Shown: positions 6,057 through 7,593 of the stretch, piece by piece
Layout of the letters: each line of letters starts with the position of its first letter
How positions within the stretch are numbered: the first letter of the stretch is position 1
Origin: JBGPBY01 sp041481485
GTDB taxonomy: Bacteria; Acidobacteriota; Terriglobia; 20CM-2-55-15
Assembly (NCBI GenBank): GCA_041481485.1
Contig: JBGPBY010000362.1
Coordinates: 1 to 7,593, forward strand
Direction of reading: 5' to 3'
DNA length: 7,593 bases
The notes under the pieces: generated by a model
Seen by the model: the letters and a program-made list of their open reading frames with translations, nothing else
Database searches by the model: none
Told to the model about the DNA's origin: nothing
Made by a program: the position numbers and the translations under genes

Positions 6057-7193
6057 CTAACTATTTACTGCAAGCTTTCTCTGAAGCGAACGCTCCAGCA
6101 GAATTGAAACAATCCTGGAAGCGGCTTTGCCATCACCGTATGGGTTGACACCAGTACTCATTGCCGCATGAGCCGCCGGATCACACAATAGCCTTTCCGT
6201 CTCATTGATGATTCGGCTTCTTTGCGTACCCACCAGCCGAACGACTCCGGTCTGAACGCCTTCCGGCCGCTCGGTCGTATCCCGCATAACCAGAACCGGA
6301 ATTCGAAGTCCAGGAGCCTCTTCCTGAATTCCACCGGAATCCGTTAGAACCAGAACCGATCGTTTCATGAGATGCACCAGGGACAAATAATCCAGCGGTT
6401 CGATCAATGATACGTTCGTCAGGTTCACAAGGATATCGTTCACTGGCTGACGCACGTTCGGGTTCAGATGCACCGGATAAACAAAGTGAACGTCGCTGAA
6501 CCGAGATGCAAGCTCACGGATCGCAAGGCACAATTCGCGGAAGGGCTCACCGAAACTCTCGCGGCGATGCGCCGTAATCAGGACGAGCCTTTTGTTCATG
6601 GGAAGCGCGGCCAGCGGGCTGGATGCCCAGTCAAGCTCGCGTGCGGCGACATCGTGCAGTGCGTCGATGACGGTGTTTCCCGTGACGAAGATGTCGTCAG
6701 GAACACATTCCTCATTCAACAGCGCCTGGCGGGCGCTCTCGGTTGGAGCAAAATAGAGATCCGACACCAGATCGGCAATACGCCGGTTGATCTCTTCCGG
6801 AAAAGGCCGTTCCCTGTCGCCGCTCCGAAGTCCCGCTTCCACATGTCCGAAGCGGATGTGGTGGTAGAACGCGGTCATCGAGGCAACGAATACCGTGGTG
6901 GTGTCGCCCTGGGCGAGAATCCAGTCGGGTTTGACCTCGCGGACCAATGGATCGAGAGAATTGAACAGCGACGCAGTCAGCTCACCCAGACTTTGATTGT
7001 GTCGCATGAGATTCAGATCAAAGTCCGGCTGAATCTGGAACAAGCTCAACACCTGATCGAGCATCTGCCGATGCTGCCCCACGGAGCAAACAACCGAACG
7101 CACCTCGCTGGAATGAGCGCGGAGTTCGCGGATGACGGGCGCCATCTTGATCGCTTCGGGCCGGGTGCCGAAAATGCTGAGAACGGTTAACAA
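6057..7193 (-). CDS. wecB: UDP-N-acetylglucosamine 2-epimerase (non-hydrolysing, WecB family)
   Basis: This cytosolic enzyme interconverts UDP-GlcNAc and UDP-ManNAc, or a related UDP-HexNAc, by inverting C2 through a 2-acetamidoglucal intermediate. The 378-residue length is normal for the family. Family signatures run the whole length: FGTRPEAIKMAPV at residues 8-20, QGDTTT at 95-100, HVEAGLRSGD at 117-126, PEEINRR at 132-138, TAHRRESFG at 207-215, TDSGGIQEEAP at 284-294 and the hallmark RDTTERPEGV at 304-313. No expected catalytic residue is missing, so it should be active. The start is a TTG codon (7193-7191). It places the protein start two to three residues before the first beta strand, as in homologues; there is no in-frame ATG or GTG between it and the upstream stop near 7250, and no clear Shine-Dalgarno. 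It is the first gene of the operon; its TAG stop lies 15 nt before the fusion gene. The WbpI-type enzymes acting on UDP-GlcNAc3NAcA belong to the same superfamily, so the exact substrate is open. Confidence 0.95.
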   Translation of the reverse strand: MLTVLSIFGTRPEAIKMAPVIRELRAHSSEVRSVVCSVGQHRQMLDQVLSLFQIQPDFDLNLMRHNQSLGELTASLFNSLDPLVREVKPDWILAQGDTTTVFVASMTAFYHHIRFGHVEAGLRSGDRERPFPEEINRRIADLVSDLYFAPTESARQALLNEECVPDDIFVTGNTVIDALHDVAARELDWASSPLAALPMNKRLVLITAHRRESFGEPFRELCLAIRELASRFSDVHFVYPVHLNPNVRQPVNDILVNLTNVSLIEPLDYLSLVHLMKRSVLVLTDSGGIQEEAPGLRIPVLVMRDTTERPEGVQTGVVRLVGTQRSRIINETERLLCDPAAHAAMSTGVNPYGDGKAASRIVSILLERSLQRKLAVNS

Positions 7194-7217
7194 GATCGGA
7201 AATACCGCAAGTTGAAG

Positions 7218-7246
7218 AATAGACGATTGAGGGTGAATGAGTTCAA
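7218..7246 (-). promoter_or_regulatory. Candidate sigma-70-type promoter, proximal to wecB
   Basis: On the minus strand TTGAAC (7246-7241) is followed after 17 nt by TCTATT (7223-7218). Each box matches 4 of 6 consensus bases. It would start RNA around 7210, leaving a very short leader before the TTG start codon. This is a visual match only; AT-rich DNA gives such matches by chance. Confidence 0.22.
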
Positions 7247-7301
7247 TTCAGAATTTCGCTGCACTGTCACAACTCTTTACTGAGCTAACCGAATCGAATT
7301 C

Positions 7302-7330
7302 TTTGTACCTCACGATAGGTTTTTGTTCAA
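7302..7330 (-). promoter_or_regulatory. Candidate sigma-70-type promoter, distal to wecB
   Basis: On the minus strand TTGAAC (7330-7325) is followed after 17 nt by TACAAA (7307-7302), again 4 of 6 matches per box. It would give a leader of about 100 nt for the operon. Which of the two candidates, if either, is real cannot be decided from the sequence. Confidence 0.22.
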
Positions 7331-7385
7331 GGGATTCGACTGTGCGGAGTGTTTGATGCAGTGGATCGTCTAAGAGATTTCCTAT

Positions 7386-7431
7386 CTGTCGCCGCTACGC
7401 GGCTCGGATTTCAGCCGCGTAGCGGCGGCAG
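7386..7431. repeat. Strong 15-bp-stem hairpin (REP-like palindrome)
   Basis: Arms 7390-7404 and 7413-7427 are perfectly complementary (core GCCGCTACGCGGCT), with the 8-nt loop CGGATTTC. Three more base pairs extend the stem outward after one mismatch. There is no T-run on either side, so a classical intrinsic terminator is unlikely, although it could end transcription entering from upstream. Its sequence is unrelated to the TGTAGG-core elements in the window, so it is probably a different dispersed repeat family. Confidence 0.7.
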
Positions 7432-7493
7432 TCCCTTAGTAGGCTGTTTCATAAATACGCACACGAATTCAGGGCGGCACAATAGCTGTAATC

Positions 7494-7593
7494 GCGATTC
7501 CCCACTGTAGGGGCGGGGTATTTCCGCCCCCAAATTGGGGGGGTGGAAAACATCGAAATTTTGGCGGGAAAAAAACCCCCCGACAGGGGGGGA
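7494..7593. repeat. Palindromic GC-run repeat element, right copy
   Basis: The element opens with GCGATTCCCC at 7494-7503, then TGTAGGGGCGG and TATTTCC, and has its own inverted partner: 7507-7536 is roughly complementary to 7556-7587 around an AAATT-flanked G-rich centre. It aligns nearly end to end with the reverse complement of 13-112, with the same internal spacing for most of its length. The inner arms contain runs of four to seven G or C. The window stops at or just short of its outer edge. It looks like a BIME- or MITE-type non-coding mobile repeat; no transposase is nearby and no target-site duplication can be recognised. Confidence 0.72.

Larger units (their letters stand above)
7194..7493. 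other. Leader region upstream of the operon, no gene seen
   Basis: About 300 nt with no convincing coding region on either strand. It holds two weak promoter candidates reading toward wecB and one strong hairpin at 7386-7431. The stretch 7432-7493 shows nothing recognisable. No riboswitch, tRNA or ops-like (RfaH) element was found by eye. Confidence 0.6.

Noticed and set aside
6468..7190. Plus-strand open frame (about 240 codons) opposite wecB
   Set aside because: Shadow of the conserved wecB reading frame with no domain-like sequence of its own.
7386..7431. Intrinsic terminator
   Set aside because: The stem is strong but no T-run follows on either strand.

Overview
The window holds one compact, single-strand gene cluster for nucleotide-sugar and surface-polysaccharide biosynthesis. 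All five genes lie on the minus strand, so transcription runs from about 7200 down to 128. The order is a UDP-GlcNAc 2-epimerase (wecB type), a 776-residue protein joining a PLP-dependent sugar aminotransferase to a Gfo/Idh/MocA dehydrogenase, an alpha/alpha-toroid protein of unknown function, a GT4 glycosyltransferase and a GT2 glycosyltransferase. Spacings are 15 nt, 17 nt, 105 nt and a 4-nt ATGA overlap, which fits one operon with a possible internal regulatory break at the 105-nt gap.

The first two genes make the substrate. The epimerase inverts C2 of a UDP-HexNAc. The fusion protein carries the two activities that together turn a sugar hydroxyl into an amine (oxidation to a ketone, then transamination). 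The two glycosyltransferases would build the product into a glycan. No flippase, polymerase, chain-length regulator, acetyltransferase or UDP-sugar 6-dehydrogenase is present, so this is only part of a larger pathway.

The non-coding DNA is notable. About 100 bp at each window end (roughly 13-112 and 7494-7593) are diverged copies of one palindromic GC-run element in opposite orientations. A shorter relative, a 77-bp near-perfect palindrome (2633-2709), sits inside the operon just before the GT4 start codon. All three share a TGTAGG(G/C)GCGG core. A separate 15-bp-stem hairpin (7390-7427) lies upstream of the operon. These look like BIME/MITE-type dispersed repeats. Because the window starts and stops inside them, it may be a complete contig whose assembly broke at the repeats.

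Organism: a bacterium, probably environmental, with moderately high GC and GTG/TTG start codons. The style recalls soil or sediment lineages such as Acidobacteriota, but nothing in the window settles the phylum.
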